Numbered from the stretch's first letter, positions 1-8,723 are shown. The stretch is DNA of 64,000 nt from Silanimonas sp021297925 (GCA_027532825.1 JAPZTL010000008.1:1-64000), one strand, 5' to 3'. Numbers and translations are program-made. The notes: a model not told the origin generated them from the letters alone.

Positions 1-1747
1 CCCGGCCGGCCCGGCCGGCCACCTGCACCAGCAGCTGCCCCATCCGCTCGCCGGCGCGGACGTCGGCCGAGAACAGGCCCTCGTCCAGCGACACGATCGC
101 CGAGAGGGTGAGGCCGGGCAGGTCGTGCCCCTTCGCCAGCATCTGCGTGCCCACGAGGACCCCGGGCCCGTCGCCCAGCGTGGCCAGCCGCCGCGCCAGC
201 CCGTCCTTGACCGCCGTGGTGTCGCGGTCGACCCGCACCACTGGCACCTCCGGCAACGCCGCCTGCAGGGCCTCCTCGAGGCGCTCCGTGCCCTGCCCCT
301 GGGGCTGCAGCGCAAGGCTGCCGCAGTCCGGGCAGGCCGGGGGGCGGGGCTGCGTCGCCCCGCAGTGGTGGCACACCAGGCGGCGGCCGCCCGCATGCAC
401 GGTCATGTGCGCGTCGCAGCGCCGGCAGGGTGCGCTCCAGCCGCAGTCGTGGCACAGCAGTACGGGCGCATAGCCGCGGCGGTTGCGGAACACCAGCGCC
501 TGCTCGCCGCGGGCCACGGTGTCGGCGAGCGCCGCGACCAGCTCGGGAGCGAGCCCGCCCTCGAGTCGCCGCTTGCGGACGTCGACGACGCGGACCGTCG
601 GGGCCTGCGCGCCCGGCCGCGCGCGCTTGGGCAGCACGAGGCGGCCGAGCCGGCCGCCGATCGCGGCCTTCAGGGATTCCAGCGAGGGGGTCGCGCTGCC
701 CAGCACGACCGGCACGCCCAGCGAGCGGCCCCGGACCAGCGCGAGGTCGCGGGCGTGGTAGCGCACCCCGTCCTGCTGCTTGTAGCTGGCGTCGTGTTCC
801 TCGTCGACGACCAGCAGGCCGGCCTCGGGCAGTGGCGTGAACACGGCCGAGCGCGTGCCCACCAGCACGCGGCCCGCGCCGCTGGCCATCGCGGCGAACG
901 CGCGGGCGCGCTCGCCGTCGGAGCGCCCGGAGTGCGCGGCATGCACCTCGACCGGCAGGCCGGCCTGCAGCCGGGCCAGCGTCGCGCCGGTCAATCCGAT
1001 CTCCGGCACCAGCACGAGCGCCTGTCGGCCGCGGGCGAGGCAGCCCCGGATCGCCTCGAGGTAGACCTCGGTCTTGCCGGAGCCGGTGACGCCCTCGAGC
1101 AGCAGGGGCGTGAAGCCCTTGGCGGCCCCGATCGCAGATGCGGCGGCCCGCTGGGCATCGTTGAGTTCGGGGGGCTCGCGCACCGCCCGCGGCGGGGGCG
1201 GGGCGTGTGTCGCCTCGACGAGGCCCCGCTCGGCCAGGCGGCGCAGGGCGTCGCGGCTCCCGGCTTCGGCGGCGTCCAGCGACGCGGCCTCCAGCGCCCC
1301 CTCGATGAGGAGCCGTTCGGCGACACGGCGCGGCCGGCCCGGGCGGAGCGTAGGCAGGGCCGCCAAGCCCGAAGGGGTGAGCCGCCAGCGCTGCGGATGG
1401 ACCTCGGGCGCCGGGTCGCCCTCGCGCAGGGGGCCGGGCAGGGCGGTCGCCCAGACCTCGCCGAACGGCGCGTGGTAGTAGCGGGCGGTGAAGCCGAGCA
1501 GGTCCCAGGCCTCGCCGTCGAGCAGCGGCCGCGCGTCGAGTCGTGCATCGACGGCCTTCAGGGCGGGCGTCCCCGATGCGGCGGGCCCCACCCCGGTGAC
1601 CACCCCCACCAGGGCGCGCCGACCGAACGGCACGCGGACGCGGCAGCCGATCCAGTCGGCGCCTGCGGCCTCGCCGGCCGGCGGAAGGTAGTCGAAGGCC
1701 TGCGGCAACGGGCGCGGCAAGGCCACCTGCAGGACGGTCGAGGGCAT
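1..1747 (-). CDS. priA: Primosomal protein N' (PriA replication-restart helicase), C-terminus cut by window edge
   Basis: Superfamily-2 DNA helicase that loads the replisome at stalled forks. The reading frame runs from ATG at 1747 to the left edge (582 codons visible). Seen: N-terminal PriA 3'-binding domain (from MPSTVLQVALPRPL), Walker A GVTGSGKTE near residues 219-226, DEEHD near 315-319, and a zinc region with eight cysteines near 432, 435, 441, 444, 459, 462, 472 and 475. Helicase motif VI (QVAGRAGR) falls at the very edge. The full family length is about 720-740 residues, so roughly the last fifth is missing. There is no Shine-Dalgarno sequence; a TACACT hexamer ends 6 bp before the ATG (see promoter). 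It is divergent from the sigma-like gene across a 480-bp region. Confidence 0.97.
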   Translation of the reverse strand, partial: MPSTVLQVALPRPLPQAFDYLPPAGEAAGADWIGCRVRVPFGRRALVGVVTGVGPAASGTPALKAVDARLDARPLLDGEAWDLLGFTARYYHAPFGEVWATALPGPLREGDPAPEVHPQRWRLTPSGLAALPTLRPGRPRRVAERLLIEGALEAASLDAAEAGSRDALRRLAERGLVEATHAPPPPRAVREPPELNDAQRAAASAIGAAKGFTPLLLEGVTGSGKTEVYLEAIRGCLARGRQALVLVPEIGLTGATLARLQAGLPVEVHAAHSGRSDGERARAFAAMASGAGRVLVGTRSAVFTPLPEAGLLVVDEEHDASYKQQDGVRYHARDLALVRGRSLGVPVVLGSATPSLESLKAAIGGRLGRLVLPKRARPGAQAPTVRVVDVRKRRLEGGLAPELVAALADTVARGEQALVFRNRRGYAPVLLCHDCGWSAPCRRCDAHMTVHAGGRRLVCHHCGATQPRPPACPDCGSLALQPQGQGTERLEEALQAALPEVPVVRVDRDTTAVKDGLARRLATLGDGPGVLVGTQMLAKGHDLPGLTLSAIVSLDEGLFSADVRAGERMGQLLVQVAGRAGR

Positions 1748-1753
1748 GGACGC

Positions 1754-1759
1754 AGTGTA
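1754..1759 (-). promoter_or_regulatory. -10 element of priA, predicted leaderless
   Basis: On the minus strand TACACT is followed by GCGTCC and then the priA ATG (1747). A 6-nt gap places the transcription start at or next to the start codon. No good -35 hexamer is visible. Confidence 0.5.
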
Positions 1760-1868
1760 CCGATGGGCATCGGCGCCCTCCCGGGAACGGAGATCGCACT
1801 TGGCGCGATGACCTCTCGACAGAGCGAAGAAGTGGAGGCAAGTCACTGATCCTGCGAGGCTCGTCGGT

Positions 1869-1891
1869 TTATCCACACCTTCTGTGGATAA
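1869..1891. promoter_or_regulatory. Pair of inverted perfect DnaA boxes
   Basis: TTATCCACA (1869-1877), a 5-nt spacer, then its exact reverse complement TGTGGATAA (1883-1891). Both equal the high-affinity DnaA consensus. A further TGTGGAA follows at 1896-1902. This could be an origin element, a DnaA-titration site, or DnaA control of priA. Confidence 0.7.
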
Positions 1892-2194
1892 GTCTGTGGA
1901 ACCCGTGGGGGACGGCACTGCGCAGCCCCCGTCCGTCGCGGTTTCCGGTCACGCTGGCGATTTTTTCGTCAAACAGAAATAAAGCTTTTCGATCAATGAC
2001 TTGGCGTGTGAAAAGCGTGTTTTCGAGGGGGTGTCGGCCGCCTGAACGGTTCCCAAATCCGCCCAGAGGGCCGTTGTGTACAACTGTCGGCCCGCCCAAG
2101 CCAGAAAAAACGCGGCGGAGCCGGCCTTGTGACGGCTGTCAACACCTGCGGTGGAGGAAGGGTCTCGGGTGGTTCCGAGGCTCCGGGGGTGGGG

Positions 2195-2223
2195 GTGACG
2201 CCTTGGAGGTCCCTGCCTAGACT
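2195..2223 (+). promoter_or_regulatory. Promoter of the sigma-like gene, predicted leaderless
   Basis: GTGACG (2195-2200), a 17-bp spacer, then TAGACT (2218-2223), six bases before the GTG start at 2230. The only GGAGG lies 20 bp upstream of the start, too far to act as a ribosome site. Confidence 0.5.
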
Positions 2224-2229
2224 GCACCG

Positions 2230-3723
2230 GTGCCCGCGACCCCGACTGCCCTCGCCGCGTTCCTGCGCGGCATCGAACCCCGTGCCGACGTGCTGCTGCG
2301 CGCGCACGCCGGGCCGCACCTCGACAGCCCTGCGGTGCTGGCCCGGGTGAGGAGCGAGTTCGAGGCACGCGCGGCCCGCCTGCCACTCGCCGAATGGCCG
2401 CTGCGCTACTGGGGCCTGCTGCTCGCGGCGCCCGAACTGGGTCGCGCCGGCAAGGGGCTTCCCGACCATCCCCTGTACGGCCTCGCGCCCACGCGCCGCC
2501 TCGCGTTGCTGCTGCGCCTCGTGGTCGGGCTCGAGCCGGCGGGGGCCGCCAAGGTGCTCGGGCTGTCGGAGACGGCCTATCGCGCCCTCTGGCTGGATGC
2601 GGAGGAGAAACTCGACGAGGCCGGGATCGGTCCGGCGGTCCTGATGCGCTGGCAGGACGGCTTCCAGCAGCAGGTCCGGGCGGCGACCGGCGTCCGCTTC
2701 GATGCCGCGCCGCCCCCGCCTTCGCCCGTCGCGGCGCCCCCCGGCTGGCGCGATCGGCTGGCCGCGCGCCTTGCACGACGGACCACCGGGAGGTCCCGAC
2801 CCCGGCCGCTGCGCGCGGCGCTGGTCGGCCTGCTGCTCGTGCTTCTCGCGGCCTTGGCCGCCACCTTCCTCTGGCCGCCGGCCCCCCCGGCGACCGCGTC
2901 CGGGGCGGTCGGCTTGCCGGCCGTGAGCCCGCTCGATCTGGCGCCGACGGTTGCCCCCGGCGGGGACCTCGACAGCCGCCTCGTGGCAGACCCGGACCTC
3001 GACCTGCTGCTGTCGGCGGAGGATGCGCCGTGGCGCATCGGCGTCGGCCTGCTCAGCTGGTGGTCCGCGCAGCGGGGCGACCCGCTGCCGCCCCTCGGGC
3101 CGGCGGCCGGGCCGGCGGTCGCCCAGTCGTTCGCGAGCCTGCCCCCTGGGCTTCGGGCCGACCTCTCGTCCGTGGAGGCGGCTTGGGACGCCCTCGGCCC
3201 GGAGGAGCAGGCCGCCCTGCGTCGGCGGGCCGAGGCCTGGGCCGCGGCGCCGCCCGCCCGCCGCGACGCGCTGGCCACGGCCTATGCCGCCTGGCTGGCG
3301 CAGCCGGCCCTGGAGCGGTCGGCGCTGCGCGCCCGGCACGCGGAGTGGGTGGCCCTGGAGTCCGGCGAGCAGGCCGCGCTGTCGCGCCTGGCCGACGATT
3401 GGCGGGCCCTCTCGCCGGCGGATCGCGATGCGCTGTCCGCGGCGTTCGCGACCCTGCCGTCGACGGCCCGCGAGGACTGGGGGTTGGGCCCTCGGCTGGG
3501 CGGGCAGTTGCCGGAGTTGCGTCCGCTGCTCGCTTTCGTCCCGGCGGACCGCCAGGTGGCGCTGATCGACGCGCTCGCCGGCCTCGGCGATGCCGAGCGC
3601 GCGGCCCTCGCCGAGCGCGTCGCGACGATGGGCACGGCGGAGCGGGCCGCCCTGCGCGCGCGCGTGCTCGCCGCCGATCCGACCGAGCGGGCGAGCCTGC
3701 TGCGCGCGGCCGCCGCCCCGTGA
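2230..3723 (+). CDS. Membrane-anchored sigma-region-4-like HTH protein with DUF3106-like C-terminus
   Basis: 497 residues, GTG start. Residues about 86-128 form a helix-turn-helix like sigma-70 region 4 (LEPAGAAKVLGLSETAYRAL), but no sigma region 2 is present, so it is unlikely to be a complete sigma factor. A proline-rich linker (about 160-171) and basic stretch lead to one transmembrane helix (about 194-216). The remaining 280 residues are Ala/Arg/Leu/Trp-rich with repeated R..L...W units resembling DUF3106, predicted outside the membrane. The topology (cytoplasmic HTH, one membrane span, external sensor) recalls ToxR/CadC-type regulators, but that role is inference. It ends 4 bp from the convergent DUF3667 gene. 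Confidence 0.75.
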   Translation: MPATPTALAAFLRGIEPRADVLLRAHAGPHLDSPAVLARVRSEFEARAARLPLAEWPLRYWGLLLAAPELGRAGKGLPDHPLYGLAPTRRLALLLRLVVGLEPAGAAKVLGLSETAYRALWLDAEEKLDEAGIGPAVLMRWQDGFQQQVRAATGVRFDAAPPPPSPVAAPPGWRDRLAARLARRTTGRSRPRPLRAALVGLLLVLLAALAATFLWPPAPPATASGAVGLPAVSPLDLAPTVAPGGDLDSRLVADPDLDLLLSAEDAPWRIGVGLLSWWSAQRGDPLPPLGPAAGPAVAQSFASLPPGLRADLSSVEAAWDALGPEEQAALRRRAEAWAAAPPARRDALATAYAAWLAQPALERSALRARHAEWVALESGEQAALSRLADDWRALSPADRDALSAAFATLPSTAREDWGLGPRLGGQLPELRPLLAFVPADRQVALIDALAGLGDAERAALAERVATMGTAERAALRARVLAADPTERASLLRAAAAP

Positions 3724-3727
3724 AGGC

Positions 3728-4963
3728 CTACAGCCAGACCAGCGAGACCAGGAGCGCCGCCGTCGCGACGATGCTGAGCAGCAGCATCTCGGCCATCGCG
3801 AGCACGCTGGCGGTCATCAGCGCCCAGTACCAGCGCTGCCGGTAGATCAGCCGCAGCTGGCGCCACAGGCCCCAGGGGATCCACAGCATCGCGGCCCACT
3901 CCATCCATCCGATCGGCGCCGCCAGCGCGTGCGCCTCCCCCAATCCGCCGCGGAGCGCCGACAGCCCCATCGAGACCAGAAGCATCGCGCAGACGAACGC
4001 GTGGCCGTGCAGGGCGACCACGAGGTGTTCCATGTACAGGCGCCGCCGCAGCAGGAAGACCAGCTTCAGCAGCCCGGCGAACACCGGCACGAGGACGAAC
4101 AGCGCCGTCGGCAGCGCGGAGTAGAACGCGTTGCTCAGCAGGTCGGGCTCCTCTCGGATCCGCTTCCAGTTGCGCGGGATGTGCCCGATCTGCGCATTCA
4201 ACCAGGCGTTGGCGGTATCGGGGAGGCCATCGACCACGAGCGGGTTGGTCTGCGGATGCCACGGGTGGCCGTTGAAGTTGAGGGTCGTCGAGTCCGGGCC
4301 GAGTTGGAGCATGTAGTCCGGCGAGGCCGCGGGCGGGTCGGCCGTGGCGTCGGGCCCCGGCGGGCCGAGTTCGCGGAGCCGCGCGTCGGCGGCGGCGTCA
4401 ACGTCCGCCGCGACGCTGTCAAGGACGCTGCCGAGGCCGGGGATCGCCGCCGTCTCCGTGCGTGCCTGCGCGATGTCGGCGAGGTCCTCGCGGCGTCGTT
4501 GTTCGACCGCTTCGGGCGTGGTGAGCGCCGCGAAGTCCGCGGGCCGGTCGCCCGTGCCGACCCCGATGCCCGACGTCGTGCCGTCGCCGCCGTTCCCGTC
4601 GCCGAGTTCGACGTCGAGCGACGGCGTCGAGAGCTTCGCGGCGAAGAACGTCGCGACGCAGAGGACGACGAACAGCCGCACTGGCGAGACGTAGCGCACG
4701 CGATGGCCGTCGAAGAACTTCTGGCTGAGGACGCCGGGATTGAGCAGCAGCATCGGCAGGGTCCGGAGCAGGCGCCCGTCCACGTTGAACAGGGTGTCCG
4801 CGGCGTCCCCGACGATCGACGAGACATGACGGACGAGGCCCCGCGTGGGCTGGCCGCAGGCATAGCAGTGTTCGCCGTACAGCGGGGTGCCGCAGTTCTG
4901 GCACGCGGCCGGGCGCGCCTCCTGGGGCGGTGCGGACTCGGGCGGGGCTTCGGCTGCTCGCAT
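3728..4963 (-). CDS. DUF3667 domain-containing membrane protein
   Basis: 411 residues from ATG 4963. Near the N-terminus is a zinc-ribbon pattern (CQNCG...CYACG), followed by the conserved DUF3667 block with DGRLLRTLPMLL and NPGVLSQKFFDGHR, a transmembrane segment, a long polar external loop of about 160 residues, and three to four C-terminal membrane helices. Function is unknown for the family. An ATG at 5029 would add 22 residues but would place the start inside the divergent promoter and overlap the MATE start; the 4963 ATG has GGGGGAG about 8-10 nt upstream, so I chose it. Confidence 0.85.
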   Translation of the reverse strand: MRAAEAPPESAPPQEARPAACQNCGTPLYGEHCYACGQPTRGLVRHVSSIVGDAADTLFNVDGRLLRTLPMLLLNPGVLSQKFFDGHRVRYVSPVRLFVVLCVATFFAAKLSTPSLDVELGDGNGGDGTTSGIGVGTGDRPADFAALTTPEAVEQRRREDLADIAQARTETAAIPGLGSVLDSVAADVDAAADARLRELGPPGPDATADPPAASPDYMLQLGPDSTTLNFNGHPWHPQTNPLVVDGLPDTANAWLNAQIGHIPRNWKRIREEPDLLSNAFYSALPTALFVLVPVFAGLLKLVFLLRRRLYMEHLVVALHGHAFVCAMLLVSMGLSALRGGLGEAHALAAPIGWMEWAAMLWIPWGLWRQLRLIYRQRWYWALMTASVLAMAEMLLLSIVATAALLVSLVWL

Positions 4964-4992
4964 CGCGTGGGGCTCCCCCGGGGCGTCGCCGG

Positions 4993-4999
4993 TACTATA
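4993..4999. promoter_or_regulatory. Overlapping divergent -10 elements (MATE gene / DUF3667 gene)
   Basis: GTACTATAGG reads as TACTAT on the plus strand (4993-4998) and TATAGT on the minus strand (4999-4994). One near-symmetric sequence can serve both genes, with leaders of roughly 25-30 nt each way. Confidence 0.55.
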
Positions 5000-5027
5000 G
5001 GCGCCGTTCCCGCGACGGTGCCCTCCC

Positions 5028-6416
5028 ATGCGTCATGACCCGGCGCGCTCGCGTCTTCCCCGCGAACTGCGCGCCACCGTGCTGCTGTCCGCGCCCCTCG
5101 TGGTCGGCCAGCTGTCGTCGATGGGCATGAACGTCGTCGATACCGTGCTGGCCGGTCGCCATGGCACCACGACCCTCGCCGCGATCGGCGTCGGCGCCCC
5201 CGCGTGGTCGGTCGTGATCCTGCTGTGCATCGGGGTGCTGATGGCGGTGCCGCCCACGGTCGCGCATCTCGTCGGTGCCGGGCGGCGCGAGGCCATCGGC
5301 GCGGTTGCCCGGCAGGCGCTCTGGCTGGCGCTGGCCCTGGGCCTCGCCCTGTTCGCCGCCATGCGCGTCGCGCCGTCCCTGCTGGCGCGCTTCATCGCGC
5401 CGGACGTGATGCCGGGCGTCGCGGGTTTCGTGCACGGGATCAGCTGGGGCGCCCCAGCGCTCGCCCTGTATCTCGCGCTGCGCTACGTGGCCGAGGGTGT
5501 CGCCTGGACGGTACCGACGATGCTGATCGGAACCGCGGGCCTCGGCCTGCTGCTGCCCTTGGGCTGGGCGCTGATGGACGGGTGGGGGCCGCTGCCCGAA
5601 TGGGGCGCCGCCGGGCTCGGTCTGGCCACTGCGATCGTGCTGTGGGCGCAGGTCGCAGCGATGGCCGCCACGCTGGCGCGCTCCCGGCGCTGCGCCGACC
5701 TCGGCCTGTTCACTCGCTTCGACGCGCCCGATCCCGCGGCGATCGGCCAACTGCTGCGCCTCGGCGTGCCGATGGGGATCGCGATCTTCATGGAGGGCAG
5801 CCTCTTCGTCGCCACGGCGCTGCTGATCGCCACGCTCGGCACCTTGCCCATCGCCGCGCACCAGGTGGCGATCCTGGCCGCGTCCGCGGCCTTCATGGTG
5901 CCGCTGGGCGTTGCCATGGGCACCACGGTCCGCGTCGGGCAGGCCGCAGGGGCCGGCGACGCGGAAGGCGTCCGCTGGGCCGCGCGCGCCGGCTGGATCA
6001 TCGGCGGCGCCACCCAGACGGTCTCGGCCCTGGTCCTCGCGCTGGCCGGGGCTTGGATCGCCGGCCTGATCACCGACGACCCGGCGGTCATCGCCGCGGC
6101 CGCCGTGCTGATGCTGTTCGCCGCGGTGTTCCAGTACACCGACGGCCTGCAGGCGATCTCCGCCGGCGCCCTGCGGGGCCTGAAGGACACCCGGATCCCG
6201 GCCTGGATCACGGTGTTCAGTTATTGGGGCGTCGGCCTGCCGGTCGGCGTCGTGCTGGGCGGTGTCGGCGGTCCCGGCGGCACGATCGTCTTCGGCCTCG
6301 GCTGGGGGCCGTCAGGCTACTGGACCGGCCTGATCCTCGGCCTCAGCGTGGCCGCCGTCCTGCTGACCGGGCGCTTTCTGTCGCGGTCCTCCCGTGACCT
6401 TCGGCCGGTGACCTGA
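5028..6416 (+). CDS. MATE family efflux transporter
   Basis: 462 residues with about 12 hydrophobic helices in two homologous halves, the size and layout of NorM/DinF-type multidrug and toxin extrusion pumps, which exchange Na+ or H+ for organic cations and drugs across the inner membrane. Family features seen: PLVVGQLSSMGMNVVDTVLAG in helix 1, VAHLVGAGRR after helix 2, and GALRGLKDTRIP near the end of the second half. Substrate cannot be read from sequence. It stands alone, transcribed from the shared promoter at 4993-4999; no strong ribosome site precedes ATG 5028. Confidence 0.93.
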   Translation: MRHDPARSRLPRELRATVLLSAPLVVGQLSSMGMNVVDTVLAGRHGTTTLAAIGVGAPAWSVVILLCIGVLMAVPPTVAHLVGAGRREAIGAVARQALWLALALGLALFAAMRVAPSLLARFIAPDVMPGVAGFVHGISWGAPALALYLALRYVAEGVAWTVPTMLIGTAGLGLLLPLGWALMDGWGPLPEWGAAGLGLATAIVLWAQVAAMAATLARSRRCADLGLFTRFDAPDPAAIGQLLRLGVPMGIAIFMEGSLFVATALLIATLGTLPIAAHQVAILAASAAFMVPLGVAMGTTVRVGQAAGAGDAEGVRWAARAGWIIGGATQTVSALVLALAGAWIAGLITDDPAVIAAAAVLMLFAAVFQYTDGLQAISAGALRGLKDTRIPAWITVFSYWGVGLPVGVVLGGVGGPGGTIVFGLGWGPSGYWTGLILGLSVAAVLLTGRFLSRSSRDLRPVT

Positions 6417-6430
6417 CGCAAACGAGCCGC

Positions 6431-6436
6431 TAAGGT
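6431..6436 (+). promoter_or_regulatory. -10 element of sppA
   Basis: TAAGGT sits about 25 bp before the ATG at 6462; GGAGAG follows as the ribosome site. The leader is short but conventional. Confidence 0.4.
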
Positions 6437-6461
6437 CGGTCCATCCCCCGTGGAGAGACCG

Positions 6462-8330
6462 ATGAACACCACCGACTCGCGCCCCGGCCCGATCCGCCGC
6501 ATCCTCGGCGGCCTCTGGCGTGGCCTGACCTTCACCCGGCAGCTGGTCTTCAACCTGCTGTTCCTGACCATCGTGCTGCTGTTCCTCGCGGCGATCGCGA
6601 AGGGGCCGGCCGTCAAGCCGATCGAGTCCAAGACGGCGCTCGTCCTCGAGCTCGACGGCCGCCTCGTCGAGCAGTTCACGTCTTCGCCGATCGACCGCGC
6701 GCTGGCCAAGGCCACGGGCGGCGACGCCGGCGGCGAGTTGCAGCTCCGCGACCTGCTTCGGGCCCTCGAGGCCGCCGCCAAGGACCCGAAGATCGACCGC
6801 GTGGTGCTGAAGACCGACGGCCTGTCCGCCTCGGGCTTCGCCGCGCTGCGCGAGCTCGGCGCCGCCCTCGACGCCTTCCGCGCCAGCGGCAAGCAGGTCG
6901 TCGCGTGGGGCACGGGCTACGACCAGACCGGCTACTACCTCGCCGCCCGCGCCGACGAGATCTACATGGACTCCGAGGGCCTGATCCTGATGGAAGGCCT
7001 GGGCCGCTACCGCCCGTACTACCGCGAGCTGCTGGCCGACAAGCTCGGCGTCGACGTGCACCTGTTCCGCGTGGGCGAGTACAAGAGCGCGGCAGAGCCC
7101 TACATCCTCGACGGCAGCTCGGCGGAGGCGAAGGAAGCCGACCTTTTCTGGATGGGCGACCTCTGGCAGCGGTACCTCGCGGAAACCACCGCTGCCCGCA
7201 AGCTGCAGGACGGCCAGCTGGCCGAGCTGATCGCCACCTTCCCGGCGCGCCTGAAGGCGGTCGGTGGCGACTTCGCGACGCTCGCGATCGAGGAGAAGCT
7301 GATCGACGGCACCAAGACCGCCGAGGAGCTCGAGACCCTGCTCGCCGAGCGCGGCGCGGCCGACGACGACACCGGCTACCGCCAGGTCGGCCTGCAGCGC
7401 TTCCTTGCCCACGCCGGTGCCGGCACCGCGCCGACCGAGGCCAGTCCCGGCGTCGGCATCGTCGTCGCCCAGGGCGCCATCACCGACGGCGAGCAGCCGC
7501 CGGGCAGCGTCGGCGGCGTGAGCACCTCGGCGCTGCTGCGCCAGGCCCGCGAGGACGACGCCATCAAGGCCGTCGTGCTGCGCGTCGACTCGCCCGGCGG
7601 TGGCGTCTATCCCTCCGAGCAGATCCGCCGCGAGGTGGTGAAGCTGCAGGAGGCCGGCAAGCCGGTCGTCGTCTCGATGGGCAACGTCGCGGCCTCGGGC
7701 GGTTACTGGATCTCGATGAACGCCGACACGATCTACGCCGACCCGTCGACCATCACCGGCTCGATCGGCATCTTCGGCCTGTTCATGAACGGCCCGCGCG
7801 CCCTCGAGAAGATCGGCGTCCGCACCGACGGCGTGGGCACCACCCCGCTGGCCGGCGCCTTCGATCCGACGCGCCCGCTGGTGCCGGAAGTCGGCGAACT
7901 GATCCAGACCTTCATCGACCATGGCTACCAGCAGTTCATCGGCAAGGTGGCCGCGGCCCGCGAGGTCGAGGTCGCGGCGATCGACCAGGTGGCCCGCGGC
8001 CGCGTCTGGAGCGGCGCGCAGGCCAAGGAGCGCGGCCTGGTGGACGAACTGGGCGGGCTCGGCGACGCGATCGGCAAGGCGCGCGAGCTCGCCAAGCTCG
8101 ATGCCGAGGCCGGCATCAGCTACGTGCAGGCGCCGCTGTCGCCCTTCGAACAGGCCTTCGCCGACATGAACCGCAACGCCCGCACGCAGGCGCTGGCGCA
8201 GGCGATGGTGCCGGCCTTCGCCCTGATGGGCGAGACCCGCGCCCGTCAGGTGGTCGACGACCTCGTGTTCCTGAAGGACCTGCAGGGCAAGCCCGTTCAG
8301 GAGGTCGCGCACTGCTTCTGCGGCCTCTGA
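6462..8330 (+). CDS. sppA: Signal peptide peptidase SppA, 67K type
   Basis: Inner-membrane serine protease that degrades signal peptides left after secretion. 622 residues, the long tandem-domain form (two S49 domains). One N-terminal transmembrane helix (about 27-47). The catalytic dyad is split between domains as in E. coli: Lys208 in RVGEYKSAAEPY and Ser412 in NVAASGGYW. The GTG at 6450 would add only four residues and overlaps the ribosome site; ATG 6462 has GGAGAG 5-6 nt upstream, so it is the likely start. The last residues include a CFC motif (HCFCGL) of unknown meaning. A strong terminator follows. Confidence 0.96.
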   Translation: MNTTDSRPGPIRRILGGLWRGLTFTRQLVFNLLFLTIVLLFLAAIAKGPAVKPIESKTALVLELDGRLVEQFTSSPIDRALAKATGGDAGGELQLRDLLRALEAAAKDPKIDRVVLKTDGLSASGFAALRELGAALDAFRASGKQVVAWGTGYDQTGYYLAARADEIYMDSEGLILMEGLGRYRPYYRELLADKLGVDVHLFRVGEYKSAAEPYILDGSSAEAKEADLFWMGDLWQRYLAETTAARKLQDGQLAELIATFPARLKAVGGDFATLAIEEKLIDGTKTAEELETLLAERGAADDDTGYRQVGLQRFLAHAGAGTAPTEASPGVGIVVAQGAITDGEQPPGSVGGVSTSALLRQAREDDAIKAVVLRVDSPGGGVYPSEQIRREVVKLQEAGKPVVVSMGNVAASGGYWISMNADTIYADPSTITGSIGIFGLFMNGPRALEKIGVRTDGVGTTPLAGAFDPTRPLVPEVGELIQTFIDHGYQQFIGKVAAAREVEVAAIDQVARGRVWSGAQAKERGLVDELGGLGDAIGKARELAKLDAEAGISYVQAPLSPFEQAFADMNRNARTQALAQAMVPAFALMGETRARQVVDDLVFLKDLQGKPVQEVAHCFCGL

Positions 8331-8356
8331 GCGGCGGCGCGGCGTGACACGGAAAA

Positions 8357-8379
8357 CCCCGGCCGAGGCCGGGGTTTTT
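8357..8379. terminator. Bidirectional Rho-independent terminator
   Basis: CCCCGGCC (8357-8364) pairs with GGCCGGGG (8367-8374), flanked by AAAA on the left and TTTTT on the right, so it can end both sppA and the convergent lipoprotein gene. Confidence 0.9.
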
Positions 8380-8389
8380 CATTGCAGCA

Positions 8390-8692
8390 TCAGCCGCCGT
8401 CGGCCGGCGCATCGCCCGATTCCGCTGCATCGATCGCGGCGCGTTGCGCGGCGTCGGCCTGTTGCAGCGTGGCCTCGACCGCCCGAGCCTTGTCCTGCGG
8501 CGCCTGGATCGCATCGCGCAGTTCCGTGGCCTCTCCGGCCGCGGCCTGCGGGGCCGGGTGCTCCTCCGGTACGGGCGGATCGGCCGGCGACGGCTCCGGC
8601 TGGCAGCCGGCGAGGGCGACGGCGGCCAGCAGGGCTGCCGCGAGGGAGTTCGCAGCGAACGACCGGCGGGCGACGGGACGACGGACGCGCAT
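8390..8692 (-). CDS. Small putative lipoprotein
   Basis: 100 residues. A basic, hydrophobic N-terminus ends in a lipobox, LAGC, with Cys30 as the likely lipidation site. The rest is Pro/Glu-rich, then an Ala/Asp/Gln-rich helical stretch. No recognised family; probably an envelope lipoprotein. It starts 59 bp from the divergent SDR gene, and its 3' end shares the terminator with sppA. Compositional bias toward Ala/Pro lowers certainty, but the lipobox and terminator support a real gene. Confidence 0.7.
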   Translation of the reverse strand: MRVRRPVARRSFAANSLAAALLAAVALAGCQPEPSPADPPVPEEHPAPQAAAGEATELRDAIQAPQDKARAVEATLQQADAAQRAAIDAAESGDAPADGG

Positions 8693-8717
8693 GGCGGGAC
8701 TCCGGTGGGCCAGCGGC

Positions 8718-8723
8718 TATCCT
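8718..8723 (+). promoter_or_regulatory. -10 element of the SDR gene
   Basis: TATCCT lies 28 bp before the ATG at 8752, with AAGGAGATACCG as a strong ribosome site. Confidence 0.5.

Larger units (their letters stand above)
1748..2229. other. 480-bp intergenic region with DnaA boxes, an AT-rich tract and an IHF-like site
   Basis: No convincing gene. From left to right it holds the priA -10; two perfect inverted DnaA boxes (1869-1891) with a degenerate third match just after; an AT-rich stretch (about 1960-1990) that stands out in this genome; an IHF-like match at 1992-2004 (one mismatch at the first position); the hairpin-forming GTTGT-GT-ACAAC inside GGGCCG...CGGCCC (2068-2092 area); and a CRP-like TGTGA-N6-TCAAC at 2128-2143. 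Small ORFs crossing it lack starts, ribosome sites and family resemblance. Confidence 0.6.

Noticed and set aside
125..1849. 574-codon plus-strand ORF opposite priA
   Set aside because: Antisense shadow: Arg/Gly/Ala-rich, no family signal, while the minus strand gives a complete PriA helicase.
2228..2229. GGAGG at 2205-2209 as ribosome site of the sigma-like gene
   Set aside because: The 20-bp gap is too long; the TAGACT box 6 bp from the GTG fits leaderless initiation better.
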